A DNA stretch of 64,000 nucleotides. Source: Sinorhizobium numidicum. GTDB taxonomy: Bacteria > Pseudomonadota > Alphaproteobacteria > Rhizobiales > Rhizobiaceae. Under the pieces are notes generated by a model. The model saw only the letters and a list, made by a program, of their open reading frames with translations, ran no database searches and was not told the origin of the DNA. Shown here one piece after another: positions 50,739 through 60,337 of the stretch (position 1 is the first letter of the stretch; each line of letters opens with the position of its first letter). A program made the position numbers and the translations under genes. Location of the stretch: positions 62,001 through 126,000 of the forward strand of contig NZ_CP120369.1 of NCBI RefSeq assembly GCF_029892045.1, written 5' to 3'.

Positions 50739-52448
50739 TCAACAGTCGTTAAAGCTCGAATTCACGCCAAGTTTCCCTTCTTCAATCATCAAGGGTGCCG
50801 GCTCCGGAAGGTCGCCTGTCTGACTTTCAAAGATGTGCTTCAGCGCGCGATCGGAATAATATCGTACCTTTTGCAGTTGCAATGGTGGCTGGCCCTTAAT
50901 GAGAACGATCTCGTATTTGTCAGAAAGCAGACGCACCTGTTCGGGCCTTAATAGCGGTGCTCCTTGATCTGAATTCTGAATATTGCGATCGAACATACGG
51001 CCTTGGCTGTAGGAAGTGGATCGTGCTTGAAATGTATATTCACCGATGGCTTTCGAAATATAAACCGGTGTCTCGTCATCGGCTGTTGCCATGAAGACCT
51101 GCACGCCAGTATTGCTGAGGAAGTTTTGCTTGCCAGCCTCGTCGTAAGTTCCGGTCAGTGCCGAGAGACTTTGGATAATGAACATAAAACGGCCCTTGTA
51201 GCCCGCAATCGTCGTGATTGCCGTCTCAATCGCCTCCAGCTTACCCAGGTGCTTGAATTCGTCCAGCAGGAATAGCACCTCGTGCTTTTCGTCCTTGCCA
51301 GGCAGCGAGCGTTGCAGAATTGAAACGACCTGCTGGAAAAGCAGGCGCATCAGAGGGGCGACCACCTCAAGATCGTTTGGGCTGACGCAAAGATAAACGC
51401 AAGTCCTGCGACGTCGCAGATCGTAGATTGAGAAGTCCGATCGGCTTGTTGCCGCTTTAACCAGCGGGTCCGCCCATAAGTTGAGCCCGCCATCCCCTAG
51501 CACAGAAGTGTAGGAGGTTAGGATTTTTGTATCATTACCCGCCATGTCATCGAAGATCCGCTGAGCCTCTTTATTCCGGGTCTCCTCCGCGAGGCGCGCA
51601 AAGAGCCTATATTTCTCCCCTGGCTGAGCAAAGAGATCGTAGACGGCCCCGATCGTTGGCGTACCGCGCTCGATACAGGCAAGAATGCCGGCGACAAAAA
51701 GATCTCGCGCGCCGTTAATGAAACCTTCCGCGCCTTGTCCCTTGGCCGTAATGAGGTTCGCCGCCAGGCGACGCGCTTCGGTGAACTGCCGCTCTGGCGA
51801 CATTGCTATGATATCCAATAGAGGATTGTAGCAATTCGTCCGTCGCTCTGGGTCTAGCGGTGCCAATTTAAAAATGCTGTCGCCACGCGCTTTGCGAGCC
51901 CTAGAGGTGAGTTCAAAAAGCTCGCCCTTAACGTCGAGGGCTATCACTGAGCCCTTGAACGTAAGTAGCGTTGGAATGACAATGCCCACGCCTTTTCCCG
52001 CGCGCGTCGGCGCAACGACGAGGCTGTGAGGCTGCTCGCTATTAGTCAGGTAATAGTCAGACCAAAAACGGGCGCTCGTCTTCCCAAACACTGGACCACT
52101 GATGCGATTGTACCGCTGAAGATAACCCGCACGCCGCATTTCATCCACGCGAGCCCAGCGCGCGGTGCCGTGATGTTGCCGATTGCGTCCGGGTATCATC
52201 TGCTGCAATAGCAGAATGGTTCCCGACGTTAAGACGACGACAGCCAAACCCCGGTAGAAGAACAGGGTTGTGTAGCCCAGATAGAAAGGCGTCTCATACC
52301 AAAACGCGAGGATGTCAAACGTCATCAAAGCCCTTCCGTCAAAACCGTAACGGAATGTTGAGTACAAGCTCGCCCCACAAAAACCTGCAGCCAGTGAACA
52401 CACGATGCTCACAGCTATACTTAAGGGCCTAGTTTCGGTTGAAATCAT
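50739..52448 (-). CDS. virD4: VirD4, T4SS coupling protein
   Basis: The 569-residue TraG/VirD4 ATPase starts at MISTETRPLSIAVSIVCSLA (ATG 52448, ribosome site gaagga). It has two N-terminal membrane segments, Walker A APTRAGKGVG and Walker B FLLDEFKHLG. The core is very close to Agrobacterium VirD4, but the acidic C-terminal tail of about 85 residues is missing, ending at VNSSFNDC. It recruits effectors by their C-terminal signals. No relaxase gene accompanies it. Start choice: an upstream extension to 52586 has no family resemblance. Confidence 0.93.
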   Translation of the reverse strand: MISTETRPLSIAVSIVCSLAAGFCGASLYSTFRYGFDGRALMTFDILAFWYETPFYLGYTTLFFYRGLAVVVLTSGTILLLQQMIPGRNRQHHGTARWARVDEMRRAGYLQRYNRISGPVFGKTSARFWSDYYLTNSEQPHSLVVAPTRAGKGVGIVIPTLLTFKGSVIALDVKGELFELTSRARKARGDSIFKLAPLDPERRTNCYNPLLDIIAMSPERQFTEARRLAANLITAKGQGAEGFINGARDLFVAGILACIERGTPTIGAVYDLFAQPGEKYRLFARLAEETRNKEAQRIFDDMAGNDTKILTSYTSVLGDGGLNLWADPLVKAATSRSDFSIYDLRRRRTCVYLCVSPNDLEVVAPLMRLLFQQVVSILQRSLPGKDEKHEVLFLLDEFKHLGKLEAIETAITTIAGYKGRFMFIIQSLSALTGTYDEAGKQNFLSNTGVQVFMATADDETPVYISKAIGEYTFQARSTSYSQGRMFDRNIQNSDQGAPLLRPEQVRLLSDKYEIVLIKGQPPLQLQKVRYYSDRALKHIFESQTGDLPEPAPLMIEEGKLGVNSSFNDC

Positions 52449-53450
52449 AAGTCCTTCGAATCGTTCGATTGGTAGAAAAATGCTGCGCTCCTCACGGCAT
52501 CGAACAGGCGAAGTTGCGCCTGATAGCGTCGGCGACGCAGACAGCGGAAGATCCCGGACCCGCGCAAGATACGGGATGTCCAGCAATGGACTGAAACGCT
52601 AAGCCGCGGAGAAATCATAATCAAGACAAAAGAGTATATTCTTGTTACAGCTTCAATCGGGTTAAAACAGCTTTGTAACTATCGGGTTGCGGCACTCGTT
52701 CTTTTGCTTAGAGGAACTCTCCAAAGAAGGGTGCCAGCGACGATAGGGAACTTTGTCGTAGACGCTGGTTCAGAGGACGGGATGCAGGTCTCGATGGTCA
52801 TGGCGAGGAGCTTTTCGCGGAACGAGGTGCTGTCGCAAAGCTTATCGGCGATGAGGAAATGTCGTCTGGGCATTTCAATAAGCAGACCCTACCGCCCATG
52901 CGGTCGGCGATCTGGTCTTCAAAGAGCAGCATGATGATAGCCGGCCGTCATCATCGCAAACGGCATTGACCCTCGAGTTCAGTCCGCCAGTGGCTCGCCC
53001 GATACGGCGGGGAACATATCCTGGTAGCGTCACAGAACCCGCAGGCTTGAAGAAGCTTGCCCAGCAAGCAAACCAGCGGCACTGGGCGATTGACAATCCG
53101 CCGTTCTAGCCACCTGCTAAGGGAAGAGAATGACGACGTGGGAATAGCCGACCTACAGAAGATCTGTCTGCCTGGCTGCAAGCCGGTGACGGCTCGCCTG
53201 TCCCTGGCGGTCAAGACAGTATCGAGGTGACATTCCCCTTTCCTGTTTACCTGGACCCATGGCGGCTGAGCCCGATAAGGATACCGACTCGTTTCCGAAC
53301 CTGTATAAACTCACATCCGGTCGCCTATTGGAACGGCTGCACCACTATCTCGCTTCCGACGGGCAACGGCTCAGGAGAACGGGACCATTCTTCGGGGCTG
53401 TTGAAGCTAATGTGCCAGTCGGTCCGTTCACCCCGATCCGACAGCACTGA
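52449..53450. other. region upstream of virD4, no intact gene
   Basis: No gene is supported. A partial dyad (gttaca near 52645 and tgtaac near 52673) lies about 200 bases upstream of virD4 but is not a convincing vir box. Confidence 0.35.
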
Positions 53451-54505
53451 TCAGGTCCCGAGGATTGGTAGAATTTGGATGCGGATAGCCTCCGGCAGCC
53501 TTCTGACCGCGCCTTCGATGACTATGCCTGCCGTAACATACTTCCAGAGCGCGACGAGGAGTTTGCGGGCGAGCGTCACGATCCCTGCCTTCTTGAGCCG
53601 CCCGCTATTACGTGCGACCCGTTCATGAAACCAGCGGGTCAGCATCGAATCTGGCTCGGTGTGTAGAGCGACAATTTGGATGAGATCACGTCTCACCTTG
53701 TTTGTCGGGCTTCATTGGTGACGCAGCCATAGCCAAGCAAGCTGGACCGTGTGTCATTCGCAGCCGCGGATTGCACGCTTTATACGGCCTGCTCACGATC
53801 AAATGTACCGCCCTGCCATGGCGACGGGAACGAGCCCCGCATAGGCGGCGACCTGCCTTAATGCCCGCCAGTAGGGCCAAGGGCGCGAGGGTTCTCTGTC
53901 GCCGCCGAGGCCACCAAGGCATCTCGCTCAACTTCCACAGCCATGATCTGTTCGAGCGGCAACTCGAGACGGGCAAGTTCGCGGCAAATCTGCGCCCTGG
54001 GAAGCTGGAGAGAATGCGGCCACCTCCCGTCTGAAGCTCTTCTACGCGCTTGCGGCGATCGTGATGCATGGGTTCGTAGCCTTGAATGACTTGGCTCAAG
54101 AGCTGTCCTGATCGAGTTGACGTGCAGAACCCGCTCGGCGACCAGCGCTTCACGCTCTCGGCAAATCCGGCGGTGATCCTCTTCTTCGGGCGTTGGCGCC
54201 CTCACCATAGAGCAAACCCGTGGCTCTGTATGCCATCAACGTGCGGATCAGCGCCTCGCCATCAATTCGATCGGTCTTTGCCCGTCGGTGTCGGCGCGAC
54301 ACCGCAAACGACGCGGCATCGACAACGTGACTCTCGATCCAGCCTTCACGATGCAGAATCCGCGGATCCAGAACCCGTCAAGCCCCGCTTCCTCGACGAC
54401 CACAAGAGGATAGAGCTTCCCCAGTCGTGCTTGTGCCCTCATCCGCAAATCAGTGAAGACGGTGAGGCCGAATATCACCGCCCGCGATCGAAGGGCGGGG
54501 GACAT
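53451..54505 (-). pseudogene. IS110-family transposase, heavily frameshifted
   Basis: Read right to left, blocks of one IS110 protein occur in changing frames: AGLDGFWIRGF, VRAPTPEEEDHRRICREREA plus LVAERVLHVN, YEPMHHDRRKRVEELQTGGG, ICRELARLELPLEQIMAVEV, NPRLRMTHGPACLAMA and finally LLVALWKYVTAGIVIEGA. At least four frameshifts and some deletions are needed. It separates virD4 from the second effector gene. Confidence 0.75.
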
Positions 54506-54895
54506 CTTGTCGCTTCCCGGAGCGAGCGACGTCGCCAGCGAGGTCTATTTACTCAGTTTCAACGAAACGAAAATTACGCCAAGATCGACACGGACAGCGG
54601 CCGGCGCCTTAGGTTCAACTGATACCTTCTCCAACGCCATCTCCTGTTGAGGGAGTGTTTCGACTGCAGCCACACTCTGCCAGAGCACTGACCGCTGTTC
54701 ACACCTCATGCACCTTCGCGCAACGCCGATTGCGGCAAGGGTTATAGGAATGTAGAGCGTTGCGCAGCCTTGGCGTTGTTGGGCATGCCCCCCAGCCGAG
54801 CCGCCCGGAACTCTCAACTGCACGCACCACCAGGCGACATGCCCGAGATCGACGTCGCATGGTCGACGCTCTGGAGTTGGAAGAAGCCTCTTCAG
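54506..54895. other. intergenic region before effector leader B
   Basis: No gene supported. From about 54868 the sequence begins to match the repeated effector leader (ctctggagttggaagaagcc). Confidence 0.4.
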
Positions 54896-54909
54896 ATTAC
54901 AAATGTAAC
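54896..54909 (+). promoter_or_regulatory. vir box, exact match, in repeated effector leader B
   Basis: ATTACAAATGTAAC fits the vir box consensus RTTDCAWWTGHAAY at every position. It ends 73 bases before the start codon at 54982. It is followed by the same conserved block (gctacatcggtttggcagac) as in leaders A and C. Confidence 0.88.
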
Positions 54910-54981
54910 GCTACATCGGTTTGGCAGACCAGGCTTCGATGGTACGCTCATAAAGTAACGAAATAACTTCGGAGTCCTATC

Positions 54982-55878
54982 ATGGATCGCGATAGTAGAC
55001 GGGTACGTACAGCTGAAAGTTCATCCCGCGCCGCCGCTGGCGTCACACGACTAACTGACCTGCCGACAGACGCACTTTCAGAAGTGGCGAAAGGTCTAAC
55101 CCCCGATAACCCGCGCGAAGCGGCAATCAACCTTGCCCATTTTAGAATAACGAGCCATGCGGTGCAAGGCGAGTTCGCGAGAGGCAACGCAGCGCAGTTT
55201 GAAGCGCGGCTCAATCGGCTCGGCACTTCATTTGCGACTTTGTCTGAGAAGGCGCTGCCCGAATTGCCGGACGGTACTCCCGAGGCCAACTTTAATTTCG
55301 CATGCAGGCAAATTCCCGCGATCCAGCCACTACTAAAATTTTACGAGGCCAATGCGCAAACGGCAATAGTCGACCACGTCATCTCCAACGATGACAAATG
55401 GCATAAAGCCGCCGCGGCCGCCGTACTATCCACCAACCTGGGGGACTTTTATCATGATCATGATAGAAGGCGCATTATTGATCGAGCGCTGGCTTCTTTC
55501 GCGGACGATGACCCAGTAGTTCGCGACAACGGAGCCAGGGCCCTTATAAGGGGACATGACCATTTGAACGCAGGCGACAAGGCGCAACTTGCCGCCATGT
55601 TTAATCATACTCCGGAGTTGGTCCCGCTTTATAACCAGTTGATGCAAGATCAGCAGGAGTGGTCCCGCAGGCAGGCTGTACAGCCGCAGAGGTCAGTGGA
55701 CAGGAGCATCGACGCAATTGAAGCTCAGGTCCAAGGGCTCCCAGCAGGAGTCGGTTCATTGGAGCAAGCGAAGGCGATGCACGACGTCGCGAAATCCATC
55801 ACTGAAACCTTTGATCGCGCGCGTGCGGAATTCATTAGTTGCGGTAGAAGCAGGGAACGTTCAAGCTCGGGGCGATGA
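54982..55878 (+). CDS. T4SS effector with F-box-like N-terminus (VirF-type)
   Basis: The 298-residue protein starts MDRDSRRVRTAESSSR, closely matching the start of the effector at 32294. Residues about 24-45 (LTDLPTDALSEVAKGLTP) have the L-P-x-D-x-L-x-x-V-A-x-x-L pattern of an F-box, as in VirF, which links host SCF ubiquitin ligases to targets. The middle is helical without a known fold. The C-terminus RAEFISCGRSRER followed by SSSGR is an exact R-x7-R-x-R-x-R export signal. A perfect vir box precedes it by 73 bases. Host function is inferred. Confidence 0.82.
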   Translation: MDRDSRRVRTAESSSRAAAGVTRLTDLPTDALSEVAKGLTPDNPREAAINLAHFRITSHAVQGEFARGNAAQFEARLNRLGTSFATLSEKALPELPDGTPEANFNFACRQIPAIQPLLKFYEANAQTAIVDHVISNDDKWHKAAAAAVLSTNLGDFYHDHDRRRIIDRALASFADDDPVVRDNGARALIRGHDHLNAGDKAQLAAMFNHTPELVPLYNQLMQDQQEWSRRQAVQPQRSVDRSIDAIEAQVQGLPAGVGSLEQAKAMHDVAKSITETFDRARAEFISCGRSRERSSSGR

Positions 55879-55983
55879 GTTCATCGGGAGCTTGCAGCCG
55901 CAGGTAGCCAAGCTTGGACACCACGGAGCGCCCGAACACCCGATGGGCGCTTCCAGGAAGCTCTCTAGCATTACAGTTGCATT

Positions 55984-56880
55984 TTAGTTCTCAGATGAGC
56001 TCGTCGAGCGGCCGCCTGATGGCGCGCCTCCAGCATGACCATGCGATGACGTAGGCGGGGGTTTATGCGACGCTCGGCGAGCCTGAAGGCGATGCGCCGG
56101 ACTTCCTGGATAGACGAGCGGATCCAAATCCTGATGGTCGGCATCCTGACTTGACCCCAGCAACGTAGCCTTTGCAGGGTCGCCGCAGGGCTCTTTCGAC
56201 GTCCCCGACGCCATACACCGCATCTGCGGCCACCCATGAAAACGGCACATCGGCTGCCAGCGCACGCCGTATCACAGCCAAGCCCGGCTTGGTAGCGAAG
56301 GCTGTAGCCTCAGGAACATGAATTGCTGCCAGCCTTGCCGGATCGTCCAACTCTTGGGCAAGTACATGGCCCGATCGATAAAGGTATGACCGCGAACGGA
56401 CACATAGGCGGCGAACGCACCGATTTGGCAGTTCGTTATCTTACCTGCCGAACCTGTATATTGACGTGCGACGCGCACGATGTTTACCCTGCTTGAGGAA
56501 GCCCGTCTCATCAATGACCAGACCGAATCGGTGGCGCGGTGTCCACTCTCTCACGATGTCGCGAAGTCCATCCGCGTCCCAACGCCCGCGACCCAGAATG
56601 GCTTGTTGCCGCCACGGGCCGGGGTCACCGGCACCTCAGCGGGCATCCAACCTGTCTTACGCCGTTGGTCATCGAGCGAGTCGTCCAGGAAAAGGTTCGC
56701 AGATGCTGCCACTCGCTCCTGCTCGCTGGTCGCAGGTGAAGCGGCAGCTTGGGGCTTGCCGGTGCAGGTAGCTCTTGCGTTCCGCAGGATGACATCATCG
56801 AGATCGGAATGATTATGCCGGGCACCCTGAATCGCCGCGGTTCCTAAGCTCCGGCGATGTCGCAAAAACAATTCCGATTT
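55984..56880 (-). pseudogene. IS701-family transposase, frameshifted
   Basis: Right to left on the minus strand: QERVAASANLFLDDSLDDQR, then VARQYTGSAGKITNCQIGAF and AAYVSVRGHTFIDRAMYLPK, then LAAIHVPEATAFATKPGLAV and WVAADAVYGVGDVERALRR. These are consecutive blocks of the IS701 DDE transposase, with several frame changes; the C-terminus is missing. It lies between the F-box effector and the third copy of the effector leader. Confidence 0.78.
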
Positions 56881-56912
56881 CAAAAACGTGCTCTGGAGTT
56901 AGAGAAGCCCAG

Positions 56913-56926
56913 ATTGCAAATGTAAC
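56913..56926 (+). promoter_or_regulatory. vir box, exact match, in repeated effector leader C
   Basis: ATTGCAAATGTAAC fits RTTDCAWWTGHAAY at every position. The conserved downstream block is present. The box ends 72 bases before an ATG at 56999, the same spacing as in the two effector leaders. The next real gene is virA at 57099. Confidence 0.85.
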
Positions 56927-56998
56927 GCTTTATCGGTTTGGCACACCAGGCTTCGATAGTAGTAGCCTCGTAGGGCAATATACCTTCGGAGTTCGACT

Positions 56999-57046
56999 AT
57001 GTTGAAAGTGCACCCCGCCTCTCTGGCCTTTCAGACGGGCCACTGA
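56999..57046 (+). CDS. 15-codon frame at the start position of leader C
   Basis: An ATG stands exactly where the effector starts lie in leaders A and B, after the same cttcggagt ribosome site, but codes for only [15 protein letters not shown]. It shows no resemblance to the MDRD start of the effectors. It may be a leftover of a third effector gene or a leader peptide for virA. Evidence is positional only. Confidence 0.35.
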   Translation: MLKVHPASLAFQTGH

Positions 57047-57098
57047 CCAATGCTCAAAGCGCGACTTTGGAAGGCCACGCCTTGTCAAATCTGAGCGA

Positions 57099-58838
57099 GT
57101 GGACGGCATGATTTTCCTGGTCGCGCTTTCGATATTCCTTTGTGTTTCTCTAGTTGCTCTAATTTCAAGGTTGCGTCTGCAGACCAATCGGTTGGCAAGG
57201 CACTTGGAGTTTGAAGCGGCGATGAAGGAGATTGGGACTTGCTTTAGAGGTGGTGAAGCAAGTAAGGCGTCGCTAACCTCCTCGACCCAAGCAGCACTTC
57301 GAGTTCTTCAGCGCTTTTTCAATGCTGATCAGTGCGCGCTGGCACTCTTGGACGTTCGCACCGGGGGGGAAGCTGAGTGTTTCGCCGCAACCACTCCTGG
57401 GCCTATCTGGAAGAATGTTCGGCTGCTTGAAATCGCCTCTCGTGCCAAGGGAGAGGAGAGGAAGCCAGTCTTTGACATCGTTTCCGCGCGAAAAGTTCGC
57501 TCCGTTGGTGAGGGGATTTCTGGTCTTTGTCACATGCTCGCCTTGAAGGCTTCCGAGGAGCTAGTCGCGGTTTGTTGCCTTGTCTATGAGCGGGATCGTC
57601 CACGGCCCTGTTCCAGTGAGCTCCAATTTCTTGAGAGCGCTACTGATCGCGTCTGCAATTACCTCGATCTTCGACGTAAGGAGACGGAGCGTAATCTTCT
57701 GGAGAGGCAGTTGGAACATGCGGAGCGCCTAAAGACTGCCGGCACACTTGCAGGTGGCATCGCTCATGAATTCAACAACATCTTAGGTGCAATCATCGGC
57801 TATGCCGAGATGGCCCACAGTCTTCTGCATCGCCCCTCGAGGACTCGAGGTTACATCGGCCAAATTATCTTGGCAGGCTACCGAGCGAGGCTGATCATTG
57901 ACCAGACCCTCGCTTTAAGCCGAAATCGGGCGCGCATAGCCAAGCCCTTCAACCTCTCCGAGGTGGTTATGGATTTAGCTCCGTTGCTGCGCGTTGCGTG
58001 TCCTGCGGACGTAGAGCTGAACTTCAAAATTGACGAAAGACAGAAGGTAGTCGAAGGGAGCCCATTGGAAATACAGCAGATCTTGATAAACCTCTGCAAG
58101 AATGCCTCGGAGGCTTTCTCGAATGAAGGCCGCATTGAGGTCAGGGTCTCTCACACTGTGGTCTCACAATCGAAGACACTTGCTCGTTGCACTTTACCGG
58201 CCGGAGACTATGTCCTCCTCTCCGTATGCGATGACGGCGAAGGCATTGCTGAATCGGTGCTACCACATATTTTTGAGCCGTTTTTCACCACGCGCTCTCG
58301 TTCCGGCGGAACCGGACTGGGCCTCGCTGCGGTGCACGGCCATGTGGGCGCACTTGCAGGATACATTGACGTTGTCTCAAGGGTTGGGCGAGGTACGCAC
58401 TTCAACATCTACTTACCGCGATCCCCGAAGGAGCCGGTCAGTATTGACCGCTTTTTTGGACCTTGCAATACACCGTTTGGTAATGGAGAGATCGTCGCAG
58501 TAGTGGAGCCAGATCCAACGACGCTGGCGGCGTTTGAGGACAAGATTGCCGCGTTGGGCTACGAGCCAGTCGGCTTCAGGACGTTCGAACGTCTTTGCGA
58601 CTGGATCTTGAGGGGCAAAGCCGCCGATCTTATTGTGGCGGACCATTCGTCACTTCCCGGGCGACAACACGCTGACGAAGTGCGCGCCCCCCTCAAGACA
58701 GTGCCCGTTATCATCGTGGGAGGAACTAACCTTAATATGCCACTTGCGGCTGGTGACCGGGCTTCCACCCTTGCAGTGCCTAAACCAGTGTCATCTAGGG
58801 TCCTGGCGCATGCAATTCGTACGATGATCAGGACCTGA
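57099..58838 (+). CDS. virA: VirA sensor kinase lacking the periplasmic domain
   Basis: The 579-residue protein corresponds to the C-terminal two thirds of Agrobacterium VirA (about 830 residues). It begins at the second membrane helix ([20 protein letters not shown]), then the GAF-like linker. The kinase has the phospho-His in [12 protein letters not shown], an N-box [12 protein letters not shown] and G-boxes (DDGEGI, GGTGLGL). A C-terminal receiver-like domain runs from about residue 450. The first membrane helix and the periplasmic ChvE/sugar-sensing domain are absent. The start is GTG 57099 or ATG 57108. It should phosphorylate VirG at 49595. It lies behind vir-box leader C, which suggests VirG feedback. 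Confidence 0.88.
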   Translation: MDGMIFLVALSIFLCVSLVALISRLRLQTNRLARHLEFEAAMKEIGTCFRGGEASKASLTSSTQAALRVLQRFFNADQCALALLDVRTGGEAECFAATTPGPIWKNVRLLEIASRAKGEERKPVFDIVSARKVRSVGEGISGLCHMLALKASEELVAVCCLVYERDRPRPCSSELQFLESATDRVCNYLDLRRKETERNLLERQLEHAERLKTAGTLAGGIAHEFNNILGAIIGYAEMAHSLLHRPSRTRGYIGQIILAGYRARLIIDQTLALSRNRARIAKPFNLSEVVMDLAPLLRVACPADVELNFKIDERQKVVEGSPLEIQQILINLCKNASEAFSNEGRIEVRVSHTVVSQSKTLARCTLPAGDYVLLSVCDDGEGIAESVLPHIFEPFFTTRSRSGGTGLGLAAVHGHVGALAGYIDVVSRVGRGTHFNIYLPRSPKEPVSIDRFFGPCNTPFGNGEIVAVVEPDPTTLAAFEDKIAALGYEPVGFRTFERLCDWILRGKAADLIVADHSSLPGRQHADEVRAPLKTVPVIIVGGTNLNMPLAAGDRASTLAVPKPVSSRVLAHAIRTMIRT

Positions 58839-58841
58839 AAT

Positions 58842-58922
58842 TGAATGGCAAACTGAGACCGCTCGGCATCGCTGCGCTAGAGGATAAGATCGTCCAGCAA
58901 GCGGTGACGACGGTCCTGTATG
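58842..58922 (+). pseudogene. group II intron reverse transcriptase fragment
   Basis: Immediately after the virA stop one frame reads LNGKLRPLGIAALEDKIVQQ then AVTTVL, the well-conserved RT0/RT2-region motif G-K-x-R-P-L-G-I-x-x-x-x-D-K-I-V-Q-x-A. The fragment is 27 codons long and nothing else of the intron is seen. Confidence 0.65.
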
Positions 58923-58937
58923 CCTGATCAGCCTGTC

Positions 58938-59090
58938 CGATGCGGTAAGGATGCAGATGTGGTGCGCGAATTCGACGTTGCCAAGGGTGAATTTGTAAAG
59001 GAGGGCTTCGTCCTGCCCGAAGGCAAGCAGTCGGTGACCTGGGTGGACGAGAACACCATGTATGTGACCCAAATTCGAGGGCTGGAAGTC
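58938..59090 (+). pseudogene. prolyl oligopeptidase (S9) N-terminal fragment
   Basis: The frame contains DADVVREFDVAKGEFVKEGF, then LPEGKQSVTWVDENTMYVTQ. This resembles the beta-propeller of S9 family peptidases (V-x-E-F-D-x-x-x-x-x-F-x-x-x-G-F-x-L-P-E-x-K-x). No catalytic domain is present. A gene scrap between the group II intron fragment and the IS66 relic. Confidence 0.55.
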
Positions 59091-59094
59091 ATCG

Positions 59095-59807
59095 TTTCCC
59101 TTCTGGCACCGACGCTCACATGCTCGCCTCCAAATTGGTCGCAGGAAGCTCCCCCGCAAAGACGTTGGCAATTATGGTCCAATCGGAAGAGACGGGGAGT
59201 GGGGTCGGGCATGCTTTGGCTATGCATTCTCCGAACCGCGAGAGTGGTGGAACAACGGTTAATCCAGCGGATCCAATTGATGTTAGATCGATAGCAGTTC
59301 GCATGGAGTGTTCCAGTCTCCGACCTATGGCGGCCGTCGATGATGAACTCGAGGCAATAGTATCGGCTGCGATAACACGATACAGCCGTATTTTGAAAAG
59401 AGTTCCCGGCGCAGGTCATTATTCTGCGCCAGCACACGAGAGGCGGGTGCTCTGGCCGGGACTGCTGCGGAGACCTCAAAGCGGGTGATAGATCCGGAGC
59501 AGTCGGCAGGCTTTCCCATGTTCTGCCGAGCCCTCGAACTGGCGCGGGGCGTGTCAATCGGCACTGAACTTTTGCATGCCGGTTCACAACGTGGGCGACG
59601 TCCGACGGCGAGCCCCTCTTGAGGCATTCGGTCGCCAACCACGGTTACCGCCAAGAATACCGCCTGGTGCGCGCAGGCCTTTGCCGATGGTTGAGCGGTC
59701 AGCCGGGTCAGCAAAGGAAAGGTGGGCCGTTGCTCGCATTCACTTTTGACCGCACCTTCCGGATCGTGGTGTGATTGACGATGTTGAGCTCGAACGAGGG
59801 CTTGGAC
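59095..59807. other. decayed DNA without recognisable gene
   Basis: Long frames exist on both strands, but none shows a family pattern. Confidence 0.35.
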
Positions 59808-60150
59808 ATATGTCGATTTCACAGCTTACGCCTAAGTCCAAAGATGAGGAGCCGGTGCGCCGGTTCGAGGTTTTCACGGGCAGCGGCCGACGGCGCGAGT
59901 TGAGCGACGAGCGGAAGGCGCAGATTGTTGCGGAAAGCTATGAGCCGGGCGTCACGGTCTGCGCGGTGGGCGGCGTCATGGATTGACCTCTCAGCAGTTG
60001 TTCACCTGGCGTCGGCTCGCTCGGAAACCGCTCGATGCTTTGCCCGTCGCCGAGGACGTTCCGATGTTTGCGCCAGCGATGCTGGATCGGCCCGCGAAGC
60101 CTGTAGCGAAAGAGCACGACTTGACGTTTACGAAAGCCGCCGGGTCTCTC
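59808..60150 (+). pseudogene. IS66-family orfA (TnpA) with frameshift
   Basis: RRFEVFTGSGRRRELSDERK with AQIVAESYEPGVTVCAV matches the N-terminus of the IS66 accessory protein, which has a helix-turn-helix. After a frameshift near 59975 the homology resumes with LTSQQLFTWRRLARKP and VPMFAPAMLD. The rest of the element (tnpB, tnpC) is absent. Confidence 0.7.
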
Positions 60151-60337
60151 TTTCCGAAAACCCCGGGGACCGGTCAATTCCTCATCCCGATCTGTCCACC
60201 TCGAGCGGCGCACTCCACATCGGCTCTGATTGACGCGGATTTTTTGCCGGGAAACCCAGCGCGTCGCTCAGCGTAAGCTCCAATTCACTTCTTTTTACCC
60301 TTTTTAACATTTGCGAAGCCCCGAGTTAACCGCCGGC

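Noticed and set aside
52640..52680. Dyad gttaca ... tgtaac upstream of virD4 as a vir box
   Set aside because: The half sites are about 25 bases apart, and any contiguous alignment to RTTDCAWWTGHAAY has at least three mismatches.
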